Origin: Candidatus Gastranaerophilales bacterium
GTDB lineage: Bacteria; Cyanobacteriota; Vampirovibrionia; Gastranaerophilales; Gastranaerophilaceae
Length of the DNA: 64,000 nucleotides
Assembly: GCA_944322785.1 (NCBI GenBank)
Contig: CALUPW010000010.1
Span: forward strand, 27,975-91,974
Reading direction: 5' to 3'
Of the stretch, positions 54,311-63,199 are shown in pieces. Both the position numbers and the translations under genes were made by a program. The notes under the pieces are model-generated. The model saw nothing but the letters and a program-made list of their open reading frames with translations. It was not told the origin of the DNA and did not search any database. Numbering within the stretch: position 1 is the first letter of the stretch; each line of letters starts with the position of its first letter.

Positions 54311-55924
54311 ATGTCTATACAACCCTCAATACAAAAGAACACATATACAACAAGACACTTTGTCAAAGGCATGGCAAGCCGTGGTCTTGCACCGCTGATT
54401 TTACTGGAAAGTACGGTAATCGCAGGCAGAACTTATCAGGCCAATGAAAGAGGCGGATTTTATGAAGCAAGAGAAAGGGTAACTGAAGAAACCCTGGGTG
54501 CTGTTTTCTGGTTCAGCGGCGTTCAGGGTTTTAACAAACTTATAGATTATTTTATAGGCCAAAAGATTCTTAAATTACCTGAAACTAATTTTGATGTAGG
54601 CAAAGATTCACTTCACAATCCGCTTGAAAACTATATTAAAAAAACAGGTATTCCAAAAAACAAAATTGCAGCCTTTAAATTCGGAAAAGTTGCAAGCAGT
54701 ATTATACTTGCAAACTGTCTTGTAGGTCTGGTTGTACCAAAACTTAATCAGGCAATTACCAGATATTATAAAAAGAAAGATGAAAAACGGGCTAAAAAAA
54801 GACAACTGCGTAATCCGGCATTGGAAATAACCCCACAAACACCACCGTCGGTTGATACTCAATTGAATAAAAATAAAGTTTCAATGTCAAACTTTATATT
54901 AAAATCCGATAAAACCGGCAAAAAAGACAGCAATCCGACATTCGGGGGAATGATTAGTACAGAAACACTTCTTTCTCTCGCAAACCATTTTGAAAACGAT
55001 GCAAAATATCAGCTTCTCTCCACAGATGTCGGAATTGCAGGCGGCCGTGCAATAAGTTCAAGAAACAAACACGAAAGAACAGAAATCCTTTTCCGTGATA
55101 TTAGCTCAATTTATTTCTATATGTTTAATATGCCAAATATAAACAGATGGCTCAACCAGCTTGAGGACGGATATAAATCAAGGCTTGATCCAGTTTCTGC
55201 GAAATACGCAACAGATGAATTGAAAAAACTCCTGAAAGAAAACAAAGGCACATTGACTGTTGAAGAATTCCGCAAAAAAGTTTTGGATGAAGGTAAATAT
55301 AACAATCTTTTGGATAATATCAAAAACAAATTTGAAGGTGCTGAAAAGGACGTAATAAAACTAAATGATTTCTTAAATGAACTTAAAAAAATAACTTCAC
55401 CTGAAGATTATGCAAAACTTTCAAATATTGCCTCTCAGATGTCAGATTTACAGCCCGAGGTCGGCGGTGTAAAACTTCTGTCAAAAAATCAGGTTGAAAG
55501 CATCTTTAAGGGCGGGTTGTTGAACAATCCGAACTTCCTTGACAATCTTTTTGAAGTTGCAACAAGAGATGATATCCCGTTTACAAAAATAAAACAATCA
55601 AACAGAAAAAATCCGTTCAAATTCGTTGCTCAGGCTGAATTGAACGGAATAAAAGAAGATGCCATAAATTATGTTGAAGACATAATTAAACGTGCTGTTG
55701 ACGGAAATATTACGGAAAATATTCTGAATAAAGCCTGCCGTGCAAACTTTATGAAAAACGCCTTCAACTGGGGAGCAGGATTTATAATTTCGTCAGTATT
55801 CCTCTCAACACTAATCCCGAAAGCCCAATACTGGCTGACTAAAAAACTAACAGGCAAGGATCAGTTCCCCGGAACAACAGAATACGCAGATGATAAAAAA
55901 ACAGACAAAAACGACAAAAAATAA
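54311..55924 (+). CDS. large membrane-associated protein with internal NPTFGG motif (537 aa)
   Basis: Not recognised. Likely membrane segments are GLAPLILLESTVIAG (~25-39), LGAVFWFSGVQGFNKL (~57-72), SSIILANCLVGLVVP and, at the end, WGAGFIISSVFLSTLIPKA. A soluble domain of ~300 residues lies between, introduced by SNPTFGGMISTE, which resembles the N-terminal tags elsewhere. The domain is helical, with charged repeats (DELKKLLKENKGTLTVEEF). The C-tail is polar and charged. No enzymatic motif is seen. No clear ribosome-binding site precedes the ATG. It is paired divergently with the tagged membrane protein at 53284. Confidence 0.6.
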   Translation: MSIQPSIQKNTYTTRHFVKGMASRGLAPLILLESTVIAGRTYQANERGGFYEARERVTEETLGAVFWFSGVQGFNKLIDYFIGQKILKLPETNFDVGKDSLHNPLENYIKKTGIPKNKIAAFKFGKVASSIILANCLVGLVVPKLNQAITRYYKKKDEKRAKKRQLRNPALEITPQTPPSVDTQLNKNKVSMSNFILKSDKTGKKDSNPTFGGMISTETLLSLANHFENDAKYQLLSTDVGIAGGRAISSRNKHERTEILFRDISSIYFYMFNMPNINRWLNQLEDGYKSRLDPVSAKYATDELKKLLKENKGTLTVEEFRKKVLDEGKYNNLLDNIKNKFEGAEKDVIKLNDFLNELKKITSPEDYAKLSNIASQMSDLQPEVGGVKLLSKNQVESIFKGGLLNNPNFLDNLFEVATRDDIPFTKIKQSNRKNPFKFVAQAELNGIKEDAINYVEDIIKRAVDGNITENILNKACRANFMKNAFNWGAGFIISSVFLSTLIPKAQYWLTKKLTGKDQFPGTTEYADDKKTDKNDKK

Positions 55925-55996
55925 CCGCCGGAATTTCAATTTCCACACTTGTAAAATTAAATTGAGCATGCGATAATCTGGTAGGAAAGGCAAGAT

Positions 55997-56620
55997 ATGT
56001 CAAACGTTTTAGTTTATACATTAGACGAAAAAATTTATATAAATTTAACTAACCGCTGCACAAACGATTGTATCTTTTGCCTGAGAAATGATAAAGCCGA
56101 TGTAAAAGGTCAGGAACTCTGGCTTGATAATGAAAATTCAACGGCTGAAGATGTTGTTAAACAGTTTGAAAAAATTTATCAAAAAACACCATCAAAAGAA
56201 GTTATTTTTTGCGGTTACGGCGAGCCGATGCTAAAATTTGAAGTTTTAAAAGAAGTTGCCAAATATATTAAAAATAAATACCCCGAAACAAAAATACGTA
56301 TAAACACAAACGGTCATGCTAATTTTGTTTACAAACGAAATGTTGTACCGGAATTAAAAGGGCTTGTTGATGAGTTTTCCGTAAGCCTTAATGCACCGGC
56401 AGAAAACGAATATAACGAACTTTCCCAACCCAAATTTAACGGGGCTTATGATGAAGTAAAAAAATTTATAAAAGCTTGTCATGATGAAAATATAAAAGTT
56501 ACTGCAAGTGTTGTTGAAGGATACAAAGGCCGGCATATTGACCTTGAAACCTGCAAAAAAATTGCACATGAACTCGGTGCAGAATTTAGAGTGAGAGAGT
56601 GGATTGTAAACGGATACTAA
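55997..56620 (+). CDS. short radical SAM protein, TatD-linked type
   Basis: The Fe-S cluster motif is NLTNRCTNDCIFCLRN (Cys-x3-Cys-x2-Cys, residues ~20-27), followed by the SAM-binding GYGEPML and the strand IRINTNGHANF. It is 207 aa, a partial-barrel enzyme without a C-terminal extra cluster. The pattern 'YINLTNRCTNDCIFCLRN' is typical of the group often found beside tatD. AGGAAAGG lies upstream. It is followed 17 bp later by the tagged gene at 56638. The reaction is unknown. Confidence 0.85.
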   Translation: MSNVLVYTLDEKIYINLTNRCTNDCIFCLRNDKADVKGQELWLDNENSTAEDVVKQFEKIYQKTPSKEVIFCGYGEPMLKFEVLKEVAKYIKNKYPETKIRINTNGHANFVYKRNVVPELKGLVDEFSVSLNAPAENEYNELSQPKFNGAYDEVKKFIKACHDENIKVTASVVEGYKGRHIDLETCKKIAHELGAEFRVREWIVNGY

Positions 56621-56637
56621 TTTTGAAAGGACAAAAT

Positions 56638-57048
56638 ATGAAAATACAAAACATCTCAAATTCACAACAAAACACAAATTTTCAAGGAAACCTTATTCTA
56701 AAAGGAGAATTTGGCACAATTGCAACTAAACACATAAGAGAAGCTGTTCCTCAATTAAGAAAAATAATTGACAAAGAACCCTTTGATTTGTTTATTCAAC
56801 AACACCAACGTGGCGAAAATGTTCTTGAAGTTTTCGCACAAAATTTTGTTGACCATTTGAATAACAAAAATAACAAGAAGGTAAGTGCTTTTGTATCTGA
56901 AACCGGAGATATGATTTCTGCAGCAGACAATGTTGTATCAGGCTACAAAAAAGATATTCAAAGCAAAAAACTCTGGGAACGGATAAAAGCTGCTTATTTT
57001 AAGTTTGAAGACTACTATTTTGAAATGCTAGATGATATAGGTAAATAA
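56638..57048 (+). CDS. small N-terminally tagged protein (TNFQG), unknown function (136 aa)
   Basis: The start MKIQNISNSQQNTNFQGNLI is a model example of the tag, with F-Q-G at residues 15-17. The body is helical (ATKHIREAVPQLRKIIDKE, LEVFAQNFVDHLNN) and ends FEDYYFEMLDDIGK. There is no signal peptide. The ATG at 56638 has AAAGGA at good spacing; the longer ORF from 56599 overlaps the radical SAM gene and is not preferred. It is probably co-transcribed with that gene. Confidence 0.75.
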   Translation: MKIQNISNSQQNTNFQGNLILKGEFGTIATKHIREAVPQLRKIIDKEPFDLFIQQHQRGENVLEVFAQNFVDHLNNKNNKKVSAFVSETGDMISAADNVVSGYKKDIQSKKLWERIKAAYFKFEDYYFEMLDDIGK

Positions 57049-57104
57049 AAACGCACTAAAAAGACTGAGAGCTTTTTTAAAAGTGCAATAAGAAAGGACG
57101 AGAA

Positions 57105-59276
57105 ATGAACATTTTAGACAAAATCATGAAACCGAAATCAATTGCGGTTATTGGTGCGTCAACAAAAGAACACACCATCGGTTCCGATATCATGAAAAGA
57201 CTTGAAGAATACAAATTCAACGGAAAAATTTATCCGGTAAACCCTAAAGGCGGAATAATTGAAGGTTTGCAGGCATACCCGACAGTTCTTGATGTACCCG
57301 GTGAAGTTGACCTTGCAATCATCGTTGTAAATGCAAAATTTGTTTTATCTACAATTGATCAATGTCATGAAAAAGGCATCAAAGGTATTTGTATAATCAC
57401 AGCAGGCTTCAAAGAAACAGGAAAAGAAGGTGCCGAACTTGAAAAACAACTGGTTGAAAAATTAAAAGAGTATGGCATGAGATGTGTTGGTCCAAACTGT
57501 CTCGGCGTTGTAAACACGCACCCTGATATTCGTATGGACGGCTGCTTTGCAGAATCACTTCCCGAACGTGGAAACATCGGTTTTGTTTCTCAATCAGGTG
57601 CTTTAGGCGGCGGTATTTTGAACATATTAAAAGACTTAAACCTCGGTTTTGCACAATTCATTTCAATCGGTAATCAAGCTGACGTCAACGCTGAAACAGC
57701 AATCGAATACTGGGAAAATGATGAAGATGTTCAACAAATTCTTCTTTATATGGAATCAATCCAAAACCCCGCTAATTTTAGAAAATTAGCATCAAGAGTT
57801 TCTAAAAAGAAACCGATTTTAGCACTTAAATCAGGACGTTCAGCAGCAGGTGCAAGTGCTGCATCTTCTCACACAGGTTCTCTTGCCGGTGCTGATAAAG
57901 CTGCTGCCGCTCTGCTTCATCAATCAGGTGTTATAAGAGAATTTTCTCTCCAAAACCTTTTTGAAACAGCAAAAGTATTTGCTAACTGCCCTATCCCGAA
58001 AGGCGACAGAGTAGCTATCATCACAAACTCAGGCGGCCCCGGAATTATGGCAACTGACGCTGTTTGTGAATACGGTATGCAAATGGCTAAAATTTCCGAT
58101 GAAACAAAAGAAAAATTGAGAAGTTTTCTGCCGGCTGCAGCTTCTGTTAAAAACCCGATTGATATGATTGCCTCAGCTCCTATCGAACACTACAAACAAA
58201 CTCTTGAAACAGTTATAGCTGATGAAAACGTTGATATGATTATCACAATCTATCTTCCGTTCTTAGGCTTGAAAGACATTGATGTAGCAGAAGCCCTGAT
58301 GGAAATCAAAGCTCAACATCCTGAAAAACCTGTTATCGGTGTATTTATGACAAAGAACGAATTCTTCTCAAAACTTTCAGATATGAACGTTAATATGCCG
58401 TTCTTTATGTATGCTGAACAGGCTGCAGACGGTTTGAACAGATTAAATCAGCAAAGACTCTGGATGGAAAGACCGGAAGGTAAAATTCCATGTTACGATG
58501 TTGACAGAGCAAAAGTCGAAAAAATTATCAAAAACGCACTTGCAGAAGACCGAGCACAATTGACAACATTAGAGTCAATCGACGTTCTTCAAGCTTACGG
58601 AATCCGTGCATGCAAATACGGACTTGCCACTAATGAAGATGAAGTTGTAGAACTCGGAAATTCAATCGGCTATCCGGTTGTTATGAAAATGACTTCAAAA
58701 ACAACTTCTCACAAAACAGACGTCGGCGGTGTTGTTGTTAACATCAAATCAGAAGAACAATTGAGAAAAGAATACAAAGGACTTCTTGAAAGACTTGAAG
58801 CAAAAGGACTTCTTGACGGTCTTGAAGGCGTAATCATTCAGGAAATGGTAAAAGGCAGCCGTGAAATGGTTTGCGGTATTGCAACAGATCCTCAATACGG
58901 TCCGATGATGATGTTCGGATTAGGCGGTGTATTTGTTGAAGTTATGAAAGACGTAACCTTCAGAATTGCACCTTTAACCGATGTTGATGCAATGGACATG
59001 ATTAAATCAGTAAAAGCATACAAACTGCTTGAAGGCGCAAGAGGTACAAAACCGGCTCAAATCGGCCAAATTCAAGAAACCTTATTAAGATTGTCACAGC
59101 TTGTTAATGATTTCAAATTCATTGATGAACTCGACATTAACCCGCTTTTGATATCAGAAGCAACCGGTGAAGGAATCGCTGTTGACGGTCGTATCAAAGT
59201 CAGAATGAATGAAGCAATTGAAGCATTGGGATGTAAATGCGGCTGCGGTTCAGTTGCATGCGAATGCGGAAAATAA
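57105..59276 (+). CDS. ADP-forming acyl-CoA (acetyl-CoA) synthetase, fused alpha-beta form, with Cys-rich tail
   Basis: It converts acetyl-CoA + ADP + Pi to acetate + ATP, an energy step of fermenters. Order: CoA-binding domain (KSIAVIGASTKEHTIGSDIM), succinyl-CoA-ligase-like domain (VGPNCLGVVNTHP, FVSQSGALGGG), the phosphohistidine site SSHTGSLAGAD (~256-266), then the ATP-grasp domain (YPVVMKMTSKTTSHKTDVGG, IIQEMVKGSREMVCGI). 723 aa, normal for the fused form. The last residues CKCGCGSVACECGK are an unusual six-Cys tail that could bind metal. AGAAAGGAC precedes the ATG. Confidence 0.93.
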   Translation: MNILDKIMKPKSIAVIGASTKEHTIGSDIMKRLEEYKFNGKIYPVNPKGGIIEGLQAYPTVLDVPGEVDLAIIVVNAKFVLSTIDQCHEKGIKGICIITAGFKETGKEGAELEKQLVEKLKEYGMRCVGPNCLGVVNTHPDIRMDGCFAESLPERGNIGFVSQSGALGGGILNILKDLNLGFAQFISIGNQADVNAETAIEYWENDEDVQQILLYMESIQNPANFRKLASRVSKKKPILALKSGRSAAGASAASSHTGSLAGADKAAAALLHQSGVIREFSLQNLFETAKVFANCPIPKGDRVAIITNSGGPGIMATDAVCEYGMQMAKISDETKEKLRSFLPAAASVKNPIDMIASAPIEHYKQTLETVIADENVDMIITIYLPFLGLKDIDVAEALMEIKAQHPEKPVIGVFMTKNEFFSKLSDMNVNMPFFMYAEQAADGLNRLNQQRLWMERPEGKIPCYDVDRAKVEKIIKNALAEDRAQLTTLESIDVLQAYGIRACKYGLATNEDEVVELGNSIGYPVVMKMTSKTTSHKTDVGGVVVNIKSEEQLRKEYKGLLERLEAKGLLDGLEGVIIQEMVKGSREMVCGIATDPQYGPMMMFGLGGVFVEVMKDVTFRIAPLTDVDAMDMIKSVKAYKLLEGARGTKPAQIGQIQETLLRLSQLVNDFKFIDELDINPLLISEATGEGIAVDGRIKVRMNEAIEALGCKCGCGSVACECGK

Positions 59277-59291
59277 AAATACTTATAATCA

Positions 59292-59331
59292 AAAAAAGAG
59301 CCGTTTCAAAATTTTGAAACGGCTCTTTTTA
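59292..59331. terminator. bidirectional intrinsic terminator
   Basis: A perfect palindrome (AAAGAGCCGTTTCAAAA / TTTTGAAACGGCTCTTT) lies between convergent stops, with A and T tracts on both sides. Confidence 0.9.
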
Positions 59332-59334
59332 TAT

Positions 59335-59901
59335 CTATGCATTTTCAAGTGAATATTTTTCTCTTCTGAATTTTGGATTTCCTTCACTATCAAACCCGTC
59401 AATATTAATATGGGAATTAATCTGTTCCTGATTTCTGTCAATAGCCTCAAACAAACCAGGGAAATCACGTCCGGCTGCGGCTTTTGAACCAAATTCCGGA
59501 ACCTCACCTGCACTTGCAAAAAATCTTTGAGAAACCCATGTATTATCATCGCCAAGAACATTCATCATGGTAACACCGGAGCGGGGATCAGTGAAGGAAC
59601 CGTCAGAATTCTTAATGTATCCTTGAGCTTCAAACTTGGCGGCAGAACCGTAGGCAACATTTGTTTGAGCATTCCACAGTTCACCCTTGCACTGACTTAA
59701 ATCATAATCCTTCGAAGCTATTAAATTTTCAATAATAGTTTTATTTGCACCGCAGCCTTCTGATTTATTTGCATTTGCAATCAAATCCTTTTGCACCTGT
59801 TCAAAATCAATATCTGATTGATTATTTTGAGCCTCTAATTGGTGATTTAATGCCGTTTCCAAATCTGAAACTTGACTTGAAGCCAGTTCCAGCTTATACA
59901 C
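59335..59901 (-). CDS. downstream half of a coiled-coil protein, or a coupled partner (188 aa)
   Basis: It begins at a GTG (59901) immediately after the TAG of the preceding gene, and its first residues (YKLELASSQVSDLETALNHQ) continue a coiled coil without a normal N-terminus. A one-base insertion at the junction would read ..KQEE-I-E-V-YKLELASS, so the two ORFs may be one protein of about 450 aa split by a frameshift. Otherwise the stop-start layout gives coupled translation. The C-terminal part (AYGSAAKFEAQGYIKNSDGS, NVLGDDNTWVSQRFF) is a globular domain I do not recognise. Confidence 0.6.
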   Translation of the reverse strand: MYKLELASSQVSDLETALNHQLEAQNNQSDIDFEQVQKDLIANANKSEGCGANKTIIENLIASKDYDLSQCKGELWNAQTNVAYGSAAKFEAQGYIKNSDGSFTDPRSGVTMMNVLGDDNTWVSQRFFASAGEVPEFGSKAAAGRDFPGLFEAIDRNQEQINSHINIDGFDSEGNPKFRREKYSLENA

Positions 59902-59903
59902 TT

Positions 59904-60692
59904 CTATTCTTCCTGTTTAACTGTATTACATTTCTCTTTGTAATCATCGTTAACTGCTGAAAGCTGGTCATCAAGCTGATCTCTTGCTTTTACTGACTGG
60001 TTAAGATTACTTTTATTATTATCAAGATTTTTCTTTGCATCGGTCTTTGCAGTTTGTGCTTCTCCGACAGCTCCCTGCAATTCCGTAACCTGAGATTCTG
60101 CAGTTTGTTTCTGCCCTTCAAGATTACTCAAATTAGTCTTTGCATCTGTCAATTGTTGTGAAACGTCAGCTTTTGAAGTTGATAGCTGCTCCTGCATTGC
60201 AGCCAGATCAGCTGATGAAATTTCACTGTCGCTGCATAGCTGCTGTTCAATACGTTGCAAACGGTCCGTATCATATGAAAAGTTTGCTGCATTAACCCCT
60301 TTTGCATAACCTGAATATGCAGAACCGTCATTTATAACCACGTTAGCCACATTTCCTTGAGTTTGACGGGCTGAAGCATTTGATACTCCGTCAGATTGCG
60401 ATGCAGACTTTGTATTATTAGATTTAAGATTTTTAATTAATTCAATACCTTCTTTTGCAAGATTTCCGAAACTTTTCAGGCCGCCATCGACTGTATTACC
60501 GCCATATACTCCTCCCCCTTGCATTGCCTGAAGCTGCGCCAGTCTTTCCATCATTATGGAGCCTTTCATTGACATCTCATATGCCAGTTTTTTATCAGCA
60601 AATTCTTTTACTTTTTTCAGGTCACTGACTGTCGTATTGCCAATCTTCTTGTCACCATTACTAAATCCAGATATGCCATATGGTCCGCCCAT
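59904..60692 (-). CDS. coiled-coil protein beginning MGGPYGISGFSNG, unknown function (262 aa)
   Basis: The N-terminal ~70 residues are Gly/Met-rich (EMSMKGSIMMERLAQLQAMQ, GGGVYGGN), then a Ser/Asn linker, then a long coiled coil (LQRIEQQLCSDSEISSADLA, LEGQKQTAESQVTELQGAVG) to the end. There is no Sec signal or membrane helix. Low-Cys, helical, Ser/Gln-rich composition is common in type III-exported filament or translocon proteins, but that is weak evidence. AAGGAG lies upstream of the ATG. It is followed directly by the ORF at 59335. Confidence 0.65.
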   Translation of the reverse strand: MGGPYGISGFSNGDKKIGNTTVSDLKKVKEFADKKLAYEMSMKGSIMMERLAQLQAMQGGGVYGGNTVDGGLKSFGNLAKEGIELIKNLKSNNTKSASQSDGVSNASARQTQGNVANVVINDGSAYSGYAKGVNAANFSYDTDRLQRIEQQLCSDSEISSADLAAMQEQLSTSKADVSQQLTDAKTNLSNLEGQKQTAESQVTELQGAVGEAQTAKTDAKKNLDNNKSNLNQSVKARDQLDDQLSAVNDDYKEKCNTVKQEE

Positions 60693-60935
60693 AAAAGCTC
60701 CTTGTAGTTTAACTTAATTATATATATAAAGTATATATTTTTTATTCATTTTCAGGGTTTTTGTTTATCTTAACAACACGTTACATTTGGCTGTTTTAAA
60801 AATTTTTGCACTTCTTTTAACTCATGAGCATTCTATTTAATTTTAAGATTTATGTAACAAAATTTTAATAAATTGTCAAAAAAACTTTTGAGCAATTTAA
60901 TATAAACATGTGGTCTTAAAACTGGGAGTTAGTGT

Positions 60936-61595
60936 ATGAAAGTTTCAGCAATTAGTTATCAAACAAATCCTTATTTTACGGGTAACGACAAAAAGCCTAA
61001 CAAAATTAAATCCGTTGCGGGTGCGGCAGTTATTGCACTGGCAGCAGCATCTCCGATGACTCAGGCAGATGCACAATACGTTCCTATTCCATATAACCCG
61101 ATATTTGTTTACCCGACATACACAAAAACCGCCGATGATATAAACACCCCTAAATGTTTTGTTGTGGGGGATATAACAGCCAATCCTGATTCTGATAAAA
61201 CGTTAAGAGAGGTGTTTGATGAAATTGACCAGAATGGAAACGGTGTCTTAACCGCAAAAGAAGTTGTTGCAACCGAAAGAGCAAACTGGAATGAAGAAAA
61301 TATCTACCCGTTTTCATCTGCTCAGGCTAAAAATACACAAACCAGATTTAAGGCTCTTGCAAAAGTTTACAATCAATCAGAATCAAATCCAAACACAATT
61401 AATTTTAATGAATATAAAGAAATTATGAATGATTATCAAAGTTCCGATGATTATTTATCAGTTCCTATTTATACTTATCCGTATTTATATACATATCCGC
61501 CGCTTTATTATTATCCACGGCATTATCATCACAGACCACACATTCACCATGCGCCGCCCCCTCCGCCGCCACGACATCATCATCACCACAGATAA
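60936..61595 (+). CDS. tagged EF-hand protein with His-rich tail
   Basis: The start MKVSAISYQTNPYFTGNDKK has the F-x-G tag (F14-T-G). A hydrophobic segment follows (SVAGAAVIALAAASPMTQADA), which could act as an internal signal or anchor. An EF-hand loop DQNGNGVLTAKE (~99-110) and a weaker second helix-loop (NPNTINFNEY) suggest calcium binding. The C-terminal ~45 residues are Tyr/Pro (IYTYPYLYTYPPLYYYP) and then His/Pro-rich (HRPHIHHAPPPPPPRHHHHH), a probable metal-binding tail. GGGAG precedes the ATG. The export status and role are unknown. Confidence 0.75.
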   Translation: MKVSAISYQTNPYFTGNDKKPNKIKSVAGAAVIALAAASPMTQADAQYVPIPYNPIFVYPTYTKTADDINTPKCFVVGDITANPDSDKTLREVFDEIDQNGNGVLTAKEVVATERANWNEENIYPFSSAQAKNTQTRFKALAKVYNQSESNPNTINFNEYKEIMNDYQSSDDYLSVPIYTYPYLYTYPPLYYYPRHYHHRPHIHHAPPPPPPRHHHHHR

Positions 61596-61633
61596 AATTT
61601 GACGTCATTCTGCTTTAATGATTTAATACACAT

Positions 61634-62272
61634 ATGAATTACATATTCTACTTTCTAATCACTATTTCAATAATTGCAGGAGCAGTCAACGGAAAACTTC
61701 CGGATGTCGTAAATTCAATCCTAACCGGCGCAGAACTTTCAGTAAAGGTAGCCTTTTCCTTAATCGGGATAATGGCTTTCTGGCTTGGGATGATGAAAAT
61801 TGCCAAACAAAGCGGACTTGTTGAAATAATTGCAAAATTGATAAAACCTGTAACAAAACATCTTTTTAATGAAATACCGGAAAATTCACCGGCAATTGGT
61901 GATATTGCAATGAGCTTTTCCGCAAACGCTCTAGGGCTTGCAAATGCAGCAACTCCAATCGGCATAAAGGCAATGGATGAGCTTCAAAAACAAAATATTG
62001 ATAAAAAATCCGCATCAAATGCTATGTGTATGTTTCTTGCTATGAGCACGGCAGGTTTTCAATTAATTCCGGCAACGGTTCTTTCTGTCCTTATCGGCAT
62101 AGGCTACAAAAACCCTACCGAAATTATTGCACCGACTTTGCTTGTTACAACAATTGCATTTTTATCAGCAATCTGTATTGCAAAAATTTTTCAAAAATAT
62201 TGGATACCGCAAAAGGATTACAGGTTCTCCCAAAATACTGTTAATAATGAAGATTTTACGGAGGACGTCTAA
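61634..62272 (+). CDS. spmA: nucleoside-recognition (Gate) domain membrane protein, SpmA-like
   Basis: A multi-pass inner-membrane protein of 212 aa. It has AFWLGMMKIAKQSGLVEIIA, then SANALGLANAATPIGIKAMD with a Gate-domain loop and AMCMFLAMSTAGFQLIPATV, all typical of SpmA. In Bacillus, SpmA and SpmB affect spore core dehydration; many non-sporulating bacteria carry them with unknown transport roles. It overlaps spmB by one base (TAATG), so the two are co-translated. Confidence 0.9.
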   Translation: MNYIFYFLITISIIAGAVNGKLPDVVNSILTGAELSVKVAFSLIGIMAFWLGMMKIAKQSGLVEIIAKLIKPVTKHLFNEIPENSPAIGDIAMSFSANALGLANAATPIGIKAMDELQKQNIDKKSASNAMCMFLAMSTAGFQLIPATVLSVLIGIGYKNPTEIIAPTLLVTTIAFLSAICIAKIFQKYWIPQKDYRFSQNTVNNEDFTEDV

Positions 62273-62805
62273 TGTTTCAACAAATTATGGATTTAATATC
62301 ACTCTGGCTTCTCCCTTTGATTTTAATTTCTATTTTGACATTAGGTTTATTTAAAAAAGTACCACTATACGAAGTCTTTACAGACGGCGCAAAAGAAGGT
62401 TTTAAAGTTGCAATAAATATAATACCCTATCTTGTCGCAATAATTGTCGGTATTTCTATGCTAAGAGCCTCCGGATTAATTGAAATAATCGGTCAACTTC
62501 TTGCGCCGCTCCTTTCACACTTTAGGGTTTCTGCAGATGTAATTCCGCTTATGATTGTAAGATCTCTTTCCGGCTCTGCTGCACTTGGTGTGTTTTCAGA
62601 CATTGCAAATAACGCTGGCCCTGATGCTTATACAACTAAACTCGCAGCTATTATGGTAGGTTCCAGTGAAACAACATTTTATGTACTTGCCGTTTATTTT
62701 GGCGCAGTCGGAATTTCAAAATTTCGATACGCCATTCTTACAGGACTTATTGCTGATTTTATAGGAATTGCGGCAGCAGTTCTTGTGTGTAACTGGATGT
62801 TTTGA
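62272..62805 (+). CDS. spmB: nucleoside-recognition (Gate) domain membrane protein, SpmB-like
   Basis: 177 aa with five to six hydrophobic segments. Characteristic are YEVFTDGAKEGFKVAINIIP, VGISMLRASGLIE, MIVRSLSGSAALGVFSDI and MVGSSETTFYVLAVYFGAVG. It pairs with spmA by a one-base overlap and probably forms a heteromeric membrane complex. Its last 47 bp overlap the convergent zinc-ribbon gene at 62759. Confidence 0.9.
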   Translation: MFQQIMDLISLWLLPLILISILTLGLFKKVPLYEVFTDGAKEGFKVAINIIPYLVAIIVGISMLRASGLIEIIGQLLAPLLSHFRVSADVIPLMIVRSLSGSAALGVFSDIANNAGPDAYTTKLAAIMVGSSETTFYVLAVYFGAVGISKFRYAILTGLIADFIGIAAAVLVCNWMF

Positions 62806-63136
62806 TGTCTACCCAGCTTTGAAATTTTTCCTCAACAGAAGGCTTTACTACTGTTTTGACTAGAACTGCATAATCTATATCTATAAAATTAATCTTTTTA
62901 AGCTGCTCCACAACAAAACTTTTTTCACCGCAATTGCGGCAAAAATGATTTTCCGGCATAATCTCACCATTCTTAATGGTAGCCTTTAGCTTAACACCAC
63001 AGCAGGCACAACGTGTCAAAAACCATTTGTTTTGTATCAGCTCCCCGCAATCCGGACAATAAGTCAGTTCCGCATCAGGTCTGACTCTGTCATGTGTACA
63101 AACTCTATTCTTCTTAAATAACTCCAATATTATCAT
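62759..63136 (-). CDS. zinc-ribbon protein (125 aa)
   Basis: Cys pairs YCPDCGE, RCACCG and FCRNCGE give two zinc ribbons in residues ~25-75, followed by a short non-Cys domain (FIDIDYAVLVKTVVKP). It is soluble. The ATG has a weak site. Its 3' end runs 47 bp into spmB on the other strand. It shares style with the phage-edge zinc-ribbon protein at 31437, but not enough to call homology. The function is unknown; nucleic-acid or protein binding is plausible. Confidence 0.65.
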   Translation of the reverse strand: MIILELFKKNRVCTHDRVRPDAELTYCPDCGELIQNKWFLTRCACCGVKLKATIKNGEIMPENHFCRNCGEKSFVVEQLKKINFIDIDYAVLVKTVVKPSVEEKFQSWVDIKTSSYTQELLPQFL

Positions 63137-63199
63137 ACTCTTTTTATAATATTTTTTTTTATGATGTCAAAAATATTTTTTATAAGTTTTATAAATAAT

